This document shows positions 11,471 to 23,461 of a DNA stretch of 64,000 bases, piece after piece. Source of the stretch: Leptodactylus fallax (Eukaryota > Chordata > Amphibia > Anura > Leptodactylidae); NCBI GenBank assembly GCA_947044405.1, contig CAMRHE010000205.1, positions 2,976,001 to 3,040,000 of the forward strand, read 5' to 3'. Position 1 is the stretch's first letter, and every line of letters begins with the position of its first letter. The notes under the pieces are model-generated. The model searched no databases. It had not been told where the DNA came from and saw only the letters and a list, made by a program, of their open reading frames with translations. Made by a program: the position numbers and the translations under genes.

Positions 11471-13836
11471 GAGCAGGATTTCTGAGTGAATCCTGACAGG
11501 ACTCCTAGAAAAGACCCTGAGAGTCCTGATTACTCCGCCCTCACACAGTGATTGACATCCTTCTCTATACACACCGATAAAGGTGTCACTCATGCTATGT
11601 TTATGAAAGCAGTATCGGTATCAACTCCCTCCATCCATTTCCCAACTATCATGTATTATTTTTAGCATTTATGGTATGGGGCAGGGGCCTTTTTGGACCC
11701 CCTCAAGATTTTGGTCCCAGGAACAACAATAAGCCCCGTGTCCCCTCCTGATGTTAGTATAATGTAAATGCAGTTCCCATCCTACCTGGTATGTCCGCAC
11801 TGGCACTGGATACTCTGACATCAGGCTTAGACCCATCATGGACGCCTGGCATAAACATCTTTTTGATTGCCCATTTATGCGGCAACAAGACTTCAGAGAG
11901 ATTTCAGCTTTCCTTATTTGTGTGCTTGGGAATCAGGTCTGTGCGTGTCACTGACTACCTGCCAACAATATTATTTAATAAAGGACACAGCATATTGTGC
12001 CACTGGGTATATACTAATGCAACAGAGGCAAGTGTATACTCCTAGAAGAACATCCCTTATAACAACAAAACTACCAAAGCACCTATAAAGGAACATGATT
12101 ATAATAGTAATGAAAAAAGAGAAGGCCAGCCATTATATTAAAGAGAGATTATCAGCTATTACTATCAATATGGCACGAAGAGAGAATCTTTGCTTAGTCC
12201 TTAAATGTGGCGCGCACATTAGATAAAGTTGGTTGATGATCCTGTGTGTACGTGGCTTCCTGTCTGTCCTCCAATAGTAAATATTGGCGGGAAGAAAGAC
12301 TAGGCATGTTCGAGTTCAACATGCCCAATCCTTTAATCTTCCAAGAGAAAAACTGTTATCTCCATTGAAATAAACCATGTTTATTTATGGTGGATTTGAC
12401 TCAGCTGTCAGCTGACACCTCTGCTGCAAAATCTCAGTTTCGCATCAGAGATCTTCACCTGAAGGGATGAGCAGTCAGATCAGATTACTAAGGAAACCTA
12501 GCCTCAATACCTTCAAAATCGGTCATTCATAGTCAGGCTTTCTATAGCAACCCGTCTCAAACTGTTGCTGTAAAAGGAATTTCCAGGATAAACAGCACCA
12601 CTCTTGATCATAGGCTGTGTCTGGTACTGCAGCTCAGCATCAGCCACTTCAATAGAGACAGGAAGAGGCACTGTTTGTCTGAAAAATAAATCTTATTTTT
12701 CTAATCCTGGATAACTGCTTTAAGTTGGAGGAATAGTAGTCTAGTAGCAGCCTTTCACCTAAATAAATATTAAGTACATCTTCAATCAATCAAGAAGTGT
12801 TACATAGTAGGGCAAGTTATCTCCAAGGACTTATCTGGATTATAACTCTATGGGATTTGTGCAAAGAATGAAGTCCCATCCCAGATTCCATGTTGTCACA
12901 TTTTTGAAGGATAGAGGTTGCCCTTAACCCCTCTGATCGGTGATAGATGGGTGATAGATGCTGACTATCTTCATGTCATATCAAGAGTACATGAAGAGTG
13001 ATTGTATGTCTTCTAGTCCATACCAAACATTTCCATCTACTTCACCTGAGAAAAGTTTAAGAAATACATGATCAAGTAAGATAAATTTAAGAGCAAGTAT
13101 AGGGAAAGCAAACAAGTTATAAACCCTGGGGAAGTTCACTAAACTCATCTTGACCTTTCTAAAGAGATCCCTGTATCTAACAGAGCCATATGGATATTGT
13201 ATTCAAAATGTCCTCAACTCCTATCCCCATCCTGGAGGGTTCCTCAAACTCTGCAAAGGATTTCTTTGAATGGAGTCTATAACCTCCTCCAACCCTTTAA
13301 AACTGCCCCCATAACACTATAGATAACATAATACCTTTTTTTTTTTATGAGTGCCGTGGATGCCAAGAAAATTAGTCAGATGGAGCACTCGTGGTGTTCC
13401 CAGATATCCCCTAGCACCACTCTCGCTGTTGAAAACACCCCTCTGTTTATGTTTGTGCTGCCCCTTGGGTATTGGGCATTGATTGAATCTTGTGCATGCG
13501 TAATACATTCTTGTAGTCCTTGGCGTGTGCGAGTATACTGCGCATGTGCCGTCTGTCTGCCACAGTATGGTGAAGTAGAATAGAAAAGAATAATATAACC
13601 AATTAAAGGGGTTGTACAGAAGTAGAAAAAACATGGCTTCTTTCTTTCAAAAAGTAGCACCAAAGTTCATGGACTTGCAATAACAAATACAACCTGTGGA
13701 CAACCCGTTTACATGAGGTTGAACCTTATGAAAGAGAACCTGTCAGCTTGATTTAACCCCTTAAACCACCATAAGTACCTCACAGGGCATCTCATGTGCT
13801 GTTCAACGGTGTCCTCATAATGTCCATATCTATATA
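11471..13836. other. Non-coding stretch with two eroded MITE-like pieces
   Basis: No host gene is seen. About 12575-12725 looks like an eroded MITE (AAAGGAATTTCCAGGATAA at the left, AATCCTGGATAACTGCTTTAAG at the right). About 13604-13712 is a second (TTAAAGGGGTTGTACAG at the left, GTGGACAACCCGTTTA at the right). The 105- and 95-codon minus-strand ORFs at 13317-13663 overlap this second piece and a T-run, and they show no domain. Confidence 0.5.
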
Positions 13837-15469
13837 CAGTGCCTTGCGAAAGTATTCGGCCCCCTTGAACTTTTCAACCTTTTGCCACATTTCAGGCTTC
13901 AAACATAAGGATATAAAATTTAAATTTTTTGGTGAAGAATCAACAACAAGTAGGACACAATCGTGAAGTGGAACGAAATTTATTGGATATTTTAAACTTT
14001 TGTAAAAAATAAAAAACTGAAAAGTGGGGCGTGCCAAATTATTAGGCCCCCTTAAGTTAATACTTTGTAGCGCCACCTTTTGCTGCGATTACAGCTGCAA
14101 GTCGCTTGGGGTATGTCTCTATCAGTTTTGCACATCGAGAGACTGAAATTCTTGCCCATTCTTCCTTGGAAAACAGCTGGAGCTCAGTGAGGTTGGATGG
14201 AGAGCGTTTGTGAACAGCAGTTTTCAGCTCTTTCCACCGATTCTCGATTGGACTCAGGTCTGGACTTTGACTTGGCCATTCTAACACCTGGATACGTTTA
14301 TTTGTGAACCATTCCATTGTAGATTTTGCTTTATGTTTGGGATCATTGTCTTGTTGGACGATAAATCTCCGTCCCAGTCTCAGGTCTTTTGCAAACTCCA
14401 ACAGGTTTTCTTCCAGAATGGTCCTGTATTTGGCTCCATCCATCTTCCCATCAATTTTAACCATCTTCCCTGTCCCTACTGAAGAAAAGCAGGCCCAAAC
14501 CATGATGCTGCCACCACCATGTTTGACAGTGGGGATGGTGTGTTCAGGGTGATGAGCTGTGTTGCTTTTACGCCAAACATATCGTTTTGCATTGTGGCCA
14601 AAAAGTTGGATTTTGGTTTCATCTGACCAGAGCACCTTCTTCCACATGTTTGGTGTGTCTCCCAGGTGGCTTGTGGCAAACTTTAAACAAGACTTTTCAT
14701 GGATATCTTTGAGAAATGGCTTTCTTCTTGCCACTCTTCCATAAAGGCCAGATTTGTGCAGTGTACGACTGATTGTTGTCCTATGGACAGACTCTCCCAC
14801 CTCAGCTGTAGATCTCTGCAGTTCATCCAGAGTGATCATGGGCCTCTTGGCTGCATCTCTGATCAGTCTTCTCCTTGTTTGAGATGAAAGTTTAGAGGGA
14901 CGGCCGGGTCTTGTTAGATTTGCAGTGGTCTGATACTCCTTCCATTTCAATATGATCGCTTGCACAGTGCTCCTTGGGATGTTTAAAGTTTGGGAAATCT
15001 TTTTGTATCCAAATCCGGCTTTAAACTTCTCCACAACAGTATCACAGACCTGCCTGGTGTGTTCCTTGGTCTTCATGATGCTCTCTGCGCTTTAAACAGA
15101 ACCCTGAGACTATCACAGAGCAGGTGCATTTATACGGAGACTTGATTACACACAGGTGGATTATATTTATCATCATCAGTCATTTAGGACAACATTGGAT
15201 CATTCAGAGATCTTCACTGAACTTCTGGAGTGAGTTTGCTGCACTGAAAGTAAAGGGGCCGAATAATATTGCACGCCCCACTTTTCAGTTTTTAATTTTT
15301 TTTACAAAAGTTTAAAATAACCAATAAATTTCGTTCCACTTCACAATTGTGTCCCACTTGTTGTTGATTCTTCACCAAAAAATTTAAATTTTATATCCTT
15401 ATGCTTGAAGCCTGAAATGTGGCTGAAAGGTTGAAAAGTTCAAGGGGGCCGAATACTTTCGCAAGGCAC

Positions 15470-15471
<2 letters not shown>
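13837..15471 (-). mobile_element. Full-length Tc1-type DNA transposon, copy 1
   Basis: The element is 1,635 bp and bounded by long inverted repeats of about 210 bp. Both outer ends start CAGTGCCTTGCGAAAGTATT. Inner repeats of a similar motif (CGTGCCAAATTATTAGGCCCCC and its partner) give the IR/DR arrangement of Sleeping Beauty-like elements. TA precedes it (13835-13836). The right flank is TG at the start of a TG/TA microsatellite, probably a mutated TA duplication. It carries one uninterrupted transposase on the minus strand. Confidence 0.95.
14057..15076 (-). CDS. Tc1-type transposase, intact, copy 1
   Basis: A 339-residue DDE transposase that would cut and paste its own element into TA sites. 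The N-terminal part (about 1-110) has the paired-like helix-turn-helix DNA-binding region with a GRPSK AT-hook-like stretch at residues 58-62. The catalytic domain follows. The DDE residues appear as D152 (LWSDETK), D243 (VQQDNDPKH) and E278 (SPIENRW), with 34 residues between the last two, so DD34E. The glycine-rich box KHGGGSIMVW (about 185-194) is present. Length and spacing match Sleeping Beauty (340 aa). It starts at the ATG at 15076, and the ORF ends with the family-typical GGATKY. No frameshift or stop was seen. Activity cannot be judged from sequence. Confidence 0.95.
   Translation of the reverse strand: MKTKEHTRQVCDTVVEKFKAGFGYKKISQTLNIPRSTVQAIILKWKEYQTTANLTRPGRPSKLSSQTRRRLIRDAAKRPMITLDELQRSTAEVGESVHRTTISRTLHKSGLYGRVARRKPFLKDIHEKSCLKFATSHLGDTPNMWKKVLWSDETKIQLFGHNAKRYVWRKSNTAHHPEHTIPTVKHGGGSIMVWACFSSVGTGKMVKIDGKMDGAKYRTILEENLLEFAKDLRLGRRFIVQQDNDPKHKAKSTMEWFTNKRIQVLEWPSQSPDLSPIENRWKELKTAVHKRSPSNLTELQLFSKEEWARISVSRCAKLIETYPKRLAAVIAAKGGATKY

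Positions 15472-15505
<34 letters not shown>
15472..15505. repeat. TG/TA dinucleotide microsatellite between two Tc1 elements
   Basis: A short (TG)n-(TA)n run of 34 bp is all that separates the two Tc1 elements. The TA run continues on the far side of the second element (17151-17189), so the second element evidently landed inside a TA microsatellite. Confidence 0.9.
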
Positions 15506-15508
<3 letters not shown>

Positions 15509-17147
15509 TCATATGAAAAAGTTTGGGCACCCCTATTAATCTTAATCATTTTTAGTTCTAAATATTTGGGTGTTTGCAACAGCCATTTCAATTTGATCTA
15601 ATAACTGATGGACACAGTAATATTTCAGGATTGAAATGAGGTTTATTGTACTAACAGAAAATGTGCAATATGCATTAAACCAAAATTTGACCGGTGCAAA
15701 AGTATGGGCACCTCAACAGAAAAGTGACATTAATATTTAGTAGATCCTCCTTTTGCAAAAATAACAGCCTCTAGTCGCTTCCTGTAGCTTTTAATCAGTT
15801 CCTGGATCCTGGATGAAGGTATTTTTGACCATTCCTCTTTACAAAACAATTCCAGTTCAGTTAAGTTTGATGGTCGCCGAGCATGGACAGCCCGCTTCAA
15901 ATTATCCCACTGATGTTCAATGATATTCAGGTCTGGGGACTGGGATGGCCATTCCAGAACATTGTAATTGTTCCTCTGCATGAATGCCTGAGTAGATTTG
16001 GAGCTGTGTTTTGGATCATTGTCTTGCTGAAATATCCATCCCCGGCGTAACTTCAAATTCGTCACTGATTCTTGTACATTATTCTCAAGAATCTGCTGAT
16101 ACTGAGTTGAATCCATGCGACCCTCAACTTTAACAAGATTCCCGGTGCCGGCATTGGCCACACAGCCCCAAAGCATGATGGAACCTCCACCAAATTTTAC
16201 AGTGGGTAGCAAGTGTTTTTCTTGGAATGCTGTGTTTTTTTGACACCACGCATAACGCCTTTTTGTAGGACCAAACAACTCAATCTTTGTTTCATCAGTC
16301 CACAGGACCTTCTTCCAAAATGAAGCTGGCTTGTCCAAATGTGCTTTTGCATACCTCAGGCGACTCTGTTTGTGGCGTGCTTTCAGAAATGGCTTCTTTT
16401 GCATCACTCTCCCATACAGCTTCTCCTTGTGCAAAGTGTGCTGTATTGTTGACCGATGCACAGTGACACCATCTGCAGCAAGATGATGCTGCAGCTCTTT
16501 GGAGGTGGTCTGTGGATTGTCCTTGACTGTTCTCACCATTCTTCTTCTCTGCCTTTCTGATATTTTTCTTGGCCTGCCACTTCTGGGCTTAACAAGAACT
16601 GTCCCTGTGGTCTTCCATTTCCTTACTATGTTAACCACAGTGGAAACTGACAGGTTAAATCTCTGAGACAACTTTTTGTATCCTTCCCCTGAACAACTAT
16701 GCTGAACAATCTTTGCTTTCAGATCATTTGAGAGTTGTTTTGAGGAGCCCATGATGCCACTCTTCAGAGGAGATTGAAATAGGAGAACAACTTGAAATTG
16801 GCCACCTTAAATACCTTTTCTCATGATTGGATACACCTGGCTATGAAGTTCAAAGCTCAGTGAGGTTACAAAACCAATTTTGTGCTTCAGTAAGTCAGTA
16901 AAAAGTAGTTAGGAGTATTCAAATCAATAAAATGATAAGGGTACCCAAATTTTTGCACCGGTCAAATTTTGGTTTAATGCATATTGCACATTTTCTATTA
17001 GTACAATAAACCTCATTTCAATCCTGAAATATTACTGTGTCCATCAGTTATTAGATATATCAAATTGAAATGGCTGTTGCAAACACCCAAATATTTAGAA
17101 CTAAAAATGATTAAGATTAATAGGGGTGCCCAAACTTTTTCATATGA

Positions 17148-17150
<3 letters not shown>
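15506..17150 (-). mobile_element. Full-length Tc1-type DNA transposon, copy 2
   Basis: The element is 1,645 bp and its outer ends start CAGTCATATGAAAAAGTTTG. The inverted repeats of about 210 bp are nearly identical except for a 4-bp ATAT insertion in the right arm near 17055. Inner copies of the end motif (GCAAAAGTATGGGCACC on the left, GGGTACCCAAATTTTTGCAC on the right) form the IR/DR layout. It is flanked by TA at 15504-15505 and 17151-17152. This is a different Tc1 lineage from its neighbour at 13837-15471. Confidence 0.95.
15730..16752 (-). CDS. Tc1-type transposase, intact, copy 2
   Basis: A 340-residue DDE transposase, exactly the Sleeping Beauty length. It has an N-terminal paired-like DNA-binding region with GRPRK (residues 59-63) as an AT-hook-like link. 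The catalytic residues fall at D153 (LWTDETK), D244 (FQQDNDPKH) and E279 (NIIEHQW), which is DD34E spacing. A FGGGSIMLWG glycine-rich box lies at about 187-196. It starts at the ATG at 16752 (MGSSKQLSNDLK) and ends GGSTKY. The reading frame is clean. It is clearly related to, but distinct from, the neighbouring transposase at 14057-15076. Confidence 0.95.
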   Translation of the reverse strand: MGSSKQLSNDLKAKIVQHSCSGEGYKKLSQRFNLSVSTVVNIVRKWKTTGTVLVKPRSGRPRKISERQRRRMVRTVKDNPQTTSKELQHHLAADGVTVHRSTIQHTLHKEKLYGRVMQKKPFLKARHKQSRLRYAKAHLDKPASFWKKVLWTDETKIELFGPTKRRYAWCQKNTAFQEKHLLPTVKFGGGSIMLWGCVANAGTGNLVKVEGRMDSTQYQQILENNVQESVTNLKLRRGWIFQQDNDPKHSSKSTQAFMQRNNYNVLEWPSQSPDLNIIEHQWDNLKRAVHARRPSNLTELELFCKEEWSKIPSSRIQELIKSYRKRLEAVIFAKGGSTKY

Positions 17151-17193
<43 letters not shown>

Positions 17194-17220
17194 TTTTTAT
17201 TTTTTTATTTTTTTTTCTTT
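17151..17220. repeat. (TA)n microsatellite followed by a T-rich run
   Basis: About 19 TA units (17151-17189) lead into TTTATTTTTTATTTTTTTAT-type sequence. This is the right-hand remainder of the TA tract that received the Tc1 element on its left. Confidence 0.95.
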
Positions 17221-20200
17221 ATGAAAATCAGGGCCTTCAAGACAAGGAAATGGAAAGCTATCAGAAGAAGTCAAGCTCTCCATGCCCCAGCCTGGTCCTC
17301 TGCTTTGCTTGACATCCCTCAGCCCCAGTATGGCAGCTGTGGTGACATTAACGGGACTCAAGGACACCAATCACAAATGAGTTGGCTGTCCACCCCATTG
17401 ACTTAAAGGACCTCATTTTCTTGAGGTATAAAAGTTATTTGGAGAATGGTGACAGTGCTTGGATAAAACATGAGATGGTGAAGGAAGGGGGTTAGAGACT
17501 ATATTTTTCTATGACTATGTATATGGTACAACAGACACAAGAATATGAACAAACACAATACCTAGGACAAGATTTGTGACCCCTACCTACATTTATAGAT
17601 AAGCATGTTCTATGAACAGGTTCATCAAATCTTATGCAGATGTCTGAAGTACCAGACCATCCCAGGACTGTCCATGTCCAAAATGTCACCCAAGCATTAA
17701 TACAGAATGTGAATACAATATGGGCATTTGCTTGCTTCTTCCATCCACGTATACGCTAACCTTCACATCACACCATGTCGATGGAGGGTCAGTGATTATG
17801 GAGGATACAGAGGTAACTCATTCCAACACGTGCCATCACTGAACCAAGTCATTCTGTCAAGAACATCAAAGTAACCAGTTTTTCCGTAGGTTCTCCTCCC
17901 CCATCCCCCCACCCACTTCTCTTCTCTTGTCCTATAATAAAGATTTGGCTGTGCCTCCTATTCCTCAGTGACCCCAGGCAGAATGACTGCAATAAAAAGG
18001 CTGTGTAACCAGAGAATTTGCTCCCAGCATATCTCTCTGAAAGCAAGAGGCGTGTGCTTACAAGTCTCACTGGGAGAGCTTTGGAAAGCTTGTGGTTTGG
18101 GTTGAGTGACACCATCATAATGCTGGGTACAGGAGCAAGGAGACAGGGTCAAGCTGGCCTCATGTTCTAGAATGCCTCAACTTCTATACTGCGAACATGT
18201 AATAATCCTGGATTCCTGTATAGGGTGTTAAGTGTTGTAGATGAGGATGTCACAATTACACGTCAAGCACGCCTGAGGAAAAAGAAAACAGTTCCAAGGC
18301 GGTGATTTTTTTTTCACTTTTTACAGCCATATTGTAAACTGAACCATTATTCATTACAGTATAAATTTTTTGTTCAAAAGGATAAAGAAAAATCACCCAG
18401 ACCCAAAGCATATTCAAGTGCTACCACCTCATTACAGAGCCAAAGTCTTATGCAAATGAGGCACTTGGTGCACAGGGGGCTGGTCTTCAGCCCTGGGTGC
18501 ACTGCTCTTGCTGAAAGTAGATGGGTACTTTTTTTTTACAGCAGTTGGAGAATCAACTTTCGCTGCCCATCATGTCACAGGCAGAAGGTGGTAGGGATCT
18601 AAGTGGCAAGAGCAGTGCTCTAGGGAGTTGAAGGCCCACCCCTGGTGCACCAACTGCCTCATTTGCATAAGACTTTAAAGTTGTTTTTCTCCAAATCTAC
18701 AAAAGTGACCTATATAACAGAGGTGGAGCTATTGCACCTGGAGTTACAGTTCAACCAATAAAGATATCAGGAGAATAATCCCTAATAATCCTACTCCATG
18801 TGATCTGGTCATAAGGTGACTGAAGGATCTGCTGCACTTGTTACTAGTGAAGAGGAGGAAGAACATTCATAGGGTGCTGGGCGTCATCGGGGCATTAATA
18901 ACCCACTGCCTTGGCCAGGGTATTAGATACAAGGCTAAAGCAGTGAACTGAATCTTTGCCGTGGGTGAAGAAAAGGCTAGCTATGACTCTGCCTTTAATA
19001 ACAGTTTATAGGATCGCTATAACCTATAGATAAGGGAAAAATCATTTTTGCTTTAGAAATGCCCCAGATTTATCTTAGTGTCTTATACTGGATAATAAAT
19101 CTGTCGCATTATTAAACTGTCTAGTCAAACTATACAACTCCTATTAGTTTGCTTAGTTTATGCCAGTAAAATACACCAAAATGTTGATGCATGTTTGACA
19201 CATGGTGTCGCAACTTAGGCCATACCCACTTTCTGCAAAACCACACCCTGTTCTCATACTAGTCATAAAAGTGTCTAAAAGAGTCTAAAACACTTGATAA
19301 ATGTGGCATAAGGGATATAAGACAATTTTCGGACATAAATTCCGCCAGAATTCTGGTGCATTTTGCTTAGTAAATCTCCCACATAGTGTTCTTATTGACC
19401 AAAAGTGTTGTCAATGAGTACTATAAGTAGCACCTTCTCGGGTCCGCACTCTCTTAATAAATATTCCCTGTCCTCATAGATGGCACATTGTGAGATGTTG
19501 GTAATTCCTTTCAGAATAAGGATTATGTTGAGGACACCTGGGGAATAGTAAGTGAAGCATCTGCCTGTGTGTGCTTGCCCAAAGTTATGCCATACTTTAC
19601 TGCTGTGTTCCCAAACCTGTGGCTCCGGAGCCACATGTGGATTTTCGGCCCCTTTCCAGGTGTTGGCTACTCTAGCTGTATTATGCACTATTCACACTAG
19701 GAATGTCATTGCATTACTAGAATATGGCACTTGGCTCAATACCAGATTTGGCAGCTAACACCATCTTTGAAGTAGTTGTCCGAGAATTAAGGAAGTGAAA
19801 TTATCTACTGTAAATGTTATTAAATAAAAAAGCAGACACTTCTGTCCTCTTAAATCCTCGGCTGATCCTCAAGTGGCCCCACCAGACTTTATTTTCATGG
19901 GGTAAAGATGTACCATACATGTATGTGACTGCTGCAGCCAGTCATTGGTCTGAGTGCTTGCATGCCATACATGCTAGTATCACTCCTGAGGCCAGTGACT
20001 GGCTGCAACCATCATATGCCAATACGGCATGTCATCTCTCCAGGATAAGAAACAGAGACTGGAGCATCAACCCAGGAGTGGTGATGGATAGGACAGATGA
20101 CTAATGTTTGCTTATTTTATCTTATAATATTTCCTACAAATAGTTTAATTTCTTAAACTTTTAGATAATTCTTTTAAGAAAGAAATTTCCCTTAAACGCC

Positions 20201-20929
20201 CAACCCCTGGAGAAGTAAAAGAACTTTGATTTATGTCAGTTTTGATTGAATCTTCCTATGAAGTGCCACGTGTTGTGGGATTGTAGGCCATATAGTACCT
20301 CAGGCTTAATACTTGATTCCGCACTTTGCTCTGTAGGATCGAAACCTGTTGTAGGTTGTGATGTAATTGTGACAGCGCAGAAATTGGTCTCGTCAAGGTC
20401 TTCAATAGTATCTCTACTACCTATACAGTCACATTTGTAACTCTCATGAACCTACACTTATATTTTTGGACAATTTCTTAGAATGAAACAGTTTCGAGCA
20501 AACCACGTCTTTGATAAAATACCACAGGCCTAGACCAGACTCTCCCATAATGGATTTTCACTTTCCCTTTTTCCTGTGTATAGTCCTGGTCTCTGAGAAG
20601 ACCCTTCCTGTACAAGACCATTGCAAAACCTATACATGTAACACAGCATAGTGGAAGTGGCATAACTACAAGGACAAGCCAGGGGGGCCCACAGACCCTT
20701 CTCACAACTCTTTGATGTCCTTTGATATCTGGCAGTCTGTGTATCATAAATTCTTCTCTCCTGCTCTCTGCACTAAGATTTATGATACACAGGCTGCAAA
20801 ATATTCCCATTACCCTGCTATTAACCTTTTAATGCCAAAAGTGCCAATGCAGCAGGTCCGTATAAAGTCAAGTAAGAGGCTGTGGCAAAAATGCAGCTGA
20901 AATGTACTAGAATCACTTCTCATTGTGTA
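17221..20929. other. Non-coding stretch, mostly unrecognised
   Basis: No supported gene. About 18420-18690 contains an inverted pair sharing GCCTCATTTGCATAAGACTTT and GGTGCACAGGGGGCTGG-like blocks (AGTCTTATGCAAATGAGGC at 18445, its complement at about 18656), suggesting a hairpin MITE. About 19060-19385 is a frog-type interspersed repeat with CCCCAGATTTATC at the left and TTTGCTTAGTAAATCTCCCAC at the right. The remaining short ORFs show no domains. Confidence 0.5.
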
Positions 20930-21480
20930 AAGCATTGAGCAGCTGTATCTAAACTTGTCATTACAGAAGTATACCATCGTACGTAGAGCTGAGCAGCTGT
21001 ATCTAAAGCCTGCCATTATAGAAGTATACTACCATACATAGAGCTGAGCTGCTGTAGCTAAGCATGTCATTATAGAAGTATACTACCATACAGAGATGAG
21101 ACACTGTATCTAAGCCTGCCGTTATAGAGGTATACTACCATATATAGAGATGAGCCATTGTATGTAAGCCTGTCGTTATAGAGGTATACTACCATATATA
21201 GAGATGAGCCATTGTATCTAAGCCTGCCGTTATAGAGGTATACTACCATATATAGAGATGAGCCATTGTATCTAAGCCTGTCGTTATAGAGGTATACTAC
21301 CATATATAGAGATGAGCCATTGTATCTAAGCCTGTCATTATAGAGGTATACTACCATATATAGAGATGAGCCATTGTATCTAAGCCTGCAGTTAAAGAGG
21401 TATAGATAGAAAAAAGCCACTGTATCTAAATCTACCATTATAGTGCTATACTAACATGCACTGAGCTGAGACGCTGTGTC
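20930..21480. repeat. 54-bp minisatellite, about 10 units
   Basis: Tandem units carry TTATAGAGGTATACTACCAT, ATATAGAGATGAGCCATTGT and ATCTAAGCCTG. The central units (about 21110-21400) are nearly identical and the flanking ones are diverged. As 54 is a multiple of three, the minus strand stays open for 122 codons with an 18-residue repeat (YNGSSLYMVVYLYN...), which is an artefact of the array. Confidence 0.95.
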
Positions 21481-21984
21481 TAAGCCTGCCATACATAGAG
21501 GTGAGCAAATCATATGCCTTGGGGCTTGTGCCCTTGATCTTTTAAGACCCCAGCACAGACCCTGGCTACCAGTGCTGCATCAGTGGGTTACTGAAGAGAT
21601 CCAGCAATACTGCTGTAATATATGGAAGGGTTGCAACACATTGTGTTTTGTAAAAAAAAAAAAAAAAAATGGCTAGATGCCATATCAGCCATACTCAACT
21701 ATACTCAGTAGCCAAAGTCAGATATTGTTGGCCCCCATAGTTTGGCACTGGAGTGAACAATGTGTGTGTGACCCACTATGACTCTGTCTATGACACTATG
21801 TGGTCACCTTTCAGTGTTGAAGTTGTATGTCATTGTAAGTAGAGAATGTGAAGATAGTCTTTGGGCATTAGGGTTTACTGTTTTCAGATTTTTTTTTGTT
21901 GATTTAGACTGTTAGACTCTTATTTCTATTATGGGAAGGAATGAAGAAAGTACATACATAGAAAAAAAGAATACAGCTACATAT
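21481..21984. other. Non-coding stretch with an A-run
   Basis: It contains an uninterrupted run of 18 A at about 21652-21669, which could be the tail of an old retroposed copy. No body or target duplication was recognised, and no gene is seen. Confidence 0.55.
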
Positions 21985-22740
21985 ACAGGTAGAAAGATAA
22001 TAGATTGATAGGTCGATAGATAGAGAGATAGATAGATAATAGATTGATAGGTAGGTAGAGAGATAGATAGCTAATTGATAGATAGAGAATAAATAGATGA
22101 TGATGATGATAATAATAGATTGATAGGTAGATAGATAAATAGATAATAGATTTATAGGTAGATAATAGGTAGATATGATAATAGATAGATAATAGATTTA
22201 TAGGTAGATAAATATATATGAGATAGTTAAAGATAAATAGGCAACAGATAGATATGACAATGATATGAAGTTAGATAAAGTTACACTAGAAGATAACTAT
22301 GGGATGGATGGATAGATGGATAGATAGATTCACAAATGGGTAGCACACAAAGTTTGAGAGTTGCTGAAAAAAGACCTCTTTATTCCATGTGACACAACGT
22401 TTGTGAATATATGGTAAAAGGAGACAATGGCTTGTTTGCCTTTTTGTTAATGCTGGTCTGCATTTTTTTTGTTTTGTTTCTAGATAGATAGATATAGATA
22501 AATAGTCAACAGATAGATATGACAAAGTTATGAAGTTAGATAACTATTAGATAGATATGAGGTAATATAGATACAAAATAGATTGCTTGGTAGATATGAG
22601 ATAATTTGCTTGATAGATAGGTATGAGGTTATATAGATACAAATAGATTGATAGGTAGGTAGATAGATAAATATAAGGTTAGATAGATACAAATAGATTG
22701 ATATGTAGGTAGATAGATACATACACTAGATACACAGATT
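21985..22740. repeat. Imperfect GATA/GGTA/GATAA microsatellite region
   Basis: About 0.75 kb rich in GATA, TAGGTAGATA, AATAGATTGATAGG and TGATGATGATAATAATAG variants, interrupted at about 22330-22480 by unrelated sequence. The ISIYL/SIYLYL-rich ORFs on the minus strand come from the repeat itself. Confidence 0.9.
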
Positions 22741-23188
22741 GGTTGATTGATTGATATGAAATGTTGTTTTTTGCCTTTGTAAATACTCAGAAAGCTGGAA
22801 AAGATAAATGGACAGTGTGAATTCCCACTTGTACAATATGTCAGCAAGATAGATTTGTTAGTAATTTATAAGAAGATCATTTTGAAGAGGGTGTTTCATT
22901 GAAGGAACACACCTGGAAAATACCCGTCCGATTCAGTCTACAGTGTTTGTTTAATAATATGAAGCATGTTTAATAGGTTTACAGACCTAATCCCAAATGT
23001 GACTACGTGTGTACATTAATACATAACTAGATGACTAATCATTCAACATTTCTACCATTTTCAGCAAATTTTACAGGAAACTCTATATCCTTACTATTCA
23101 AAATGTGTATGTGAAATATATGAATCACTTGTTCTGTCCTGACATTCTTATGGAATTTATGAAATCAATCTTGTGGCTGGACACATTA
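22741..23188. other. Non-coding stretch, nothing recognised
   Basis: AT-rich unique-looking sequence between the GATA region and a hAT-type MITE. No gene or paired ends were seen. Confidence 0.5.
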
Positions 23189-23432
23189 ATAATGATCATA
23201 CTTGCCAACTGTGTCGGAAGCTCTGGGAGGCTTCTGGAAAAAGAGCTGACATGCTGGGACAGCATGCAAATCTCCTGCGCCACTGGGGTAGCTGTCACTT
23301 ATAAGTGATGTGGGAACTATATGTGGCTGTGATGTCCAAAAAGGGGTGTAGCCAACACATTTAGTGGTGGCATACAAAGGGGGCATCACAATGCCCCATG
23401 GGGGGTTATATGTTGGCAAGTATGATAATGAT
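23189..23432. mobile_element. hAT-type MITE with perfect 8-bp target duplication
   Basis: The element spans 23197-23424 (228 bp) and starts CATACTTGCCAAC; its right end GTTGGCAAGTATG is the exact reverse complement. ATAATGAT occurs directly on both sides (23189-23196 and 23425-23432), an 8-bp duplication as made by hAT transposases. The interior has no transposase, so it would need an outside enzyme. The clean duplication suggests a fairly young insertion. Confidence 0.9.
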
Positions 23433-23461
23433 CCTTGATAAGGACTTAATGAAATAAACAT

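Noticed and set aside
21070..21438. 122-codon ORF with an 18-residue repeat
   Set aside because: It lies entirely within the 54-bp minisatellite. There is no promoter, splice or homology support.
22286..22847. Ile/Tyr/Ser-rich minus-strand ORFs
   Set aside because: They are translations of the GATA-type microsatellite.
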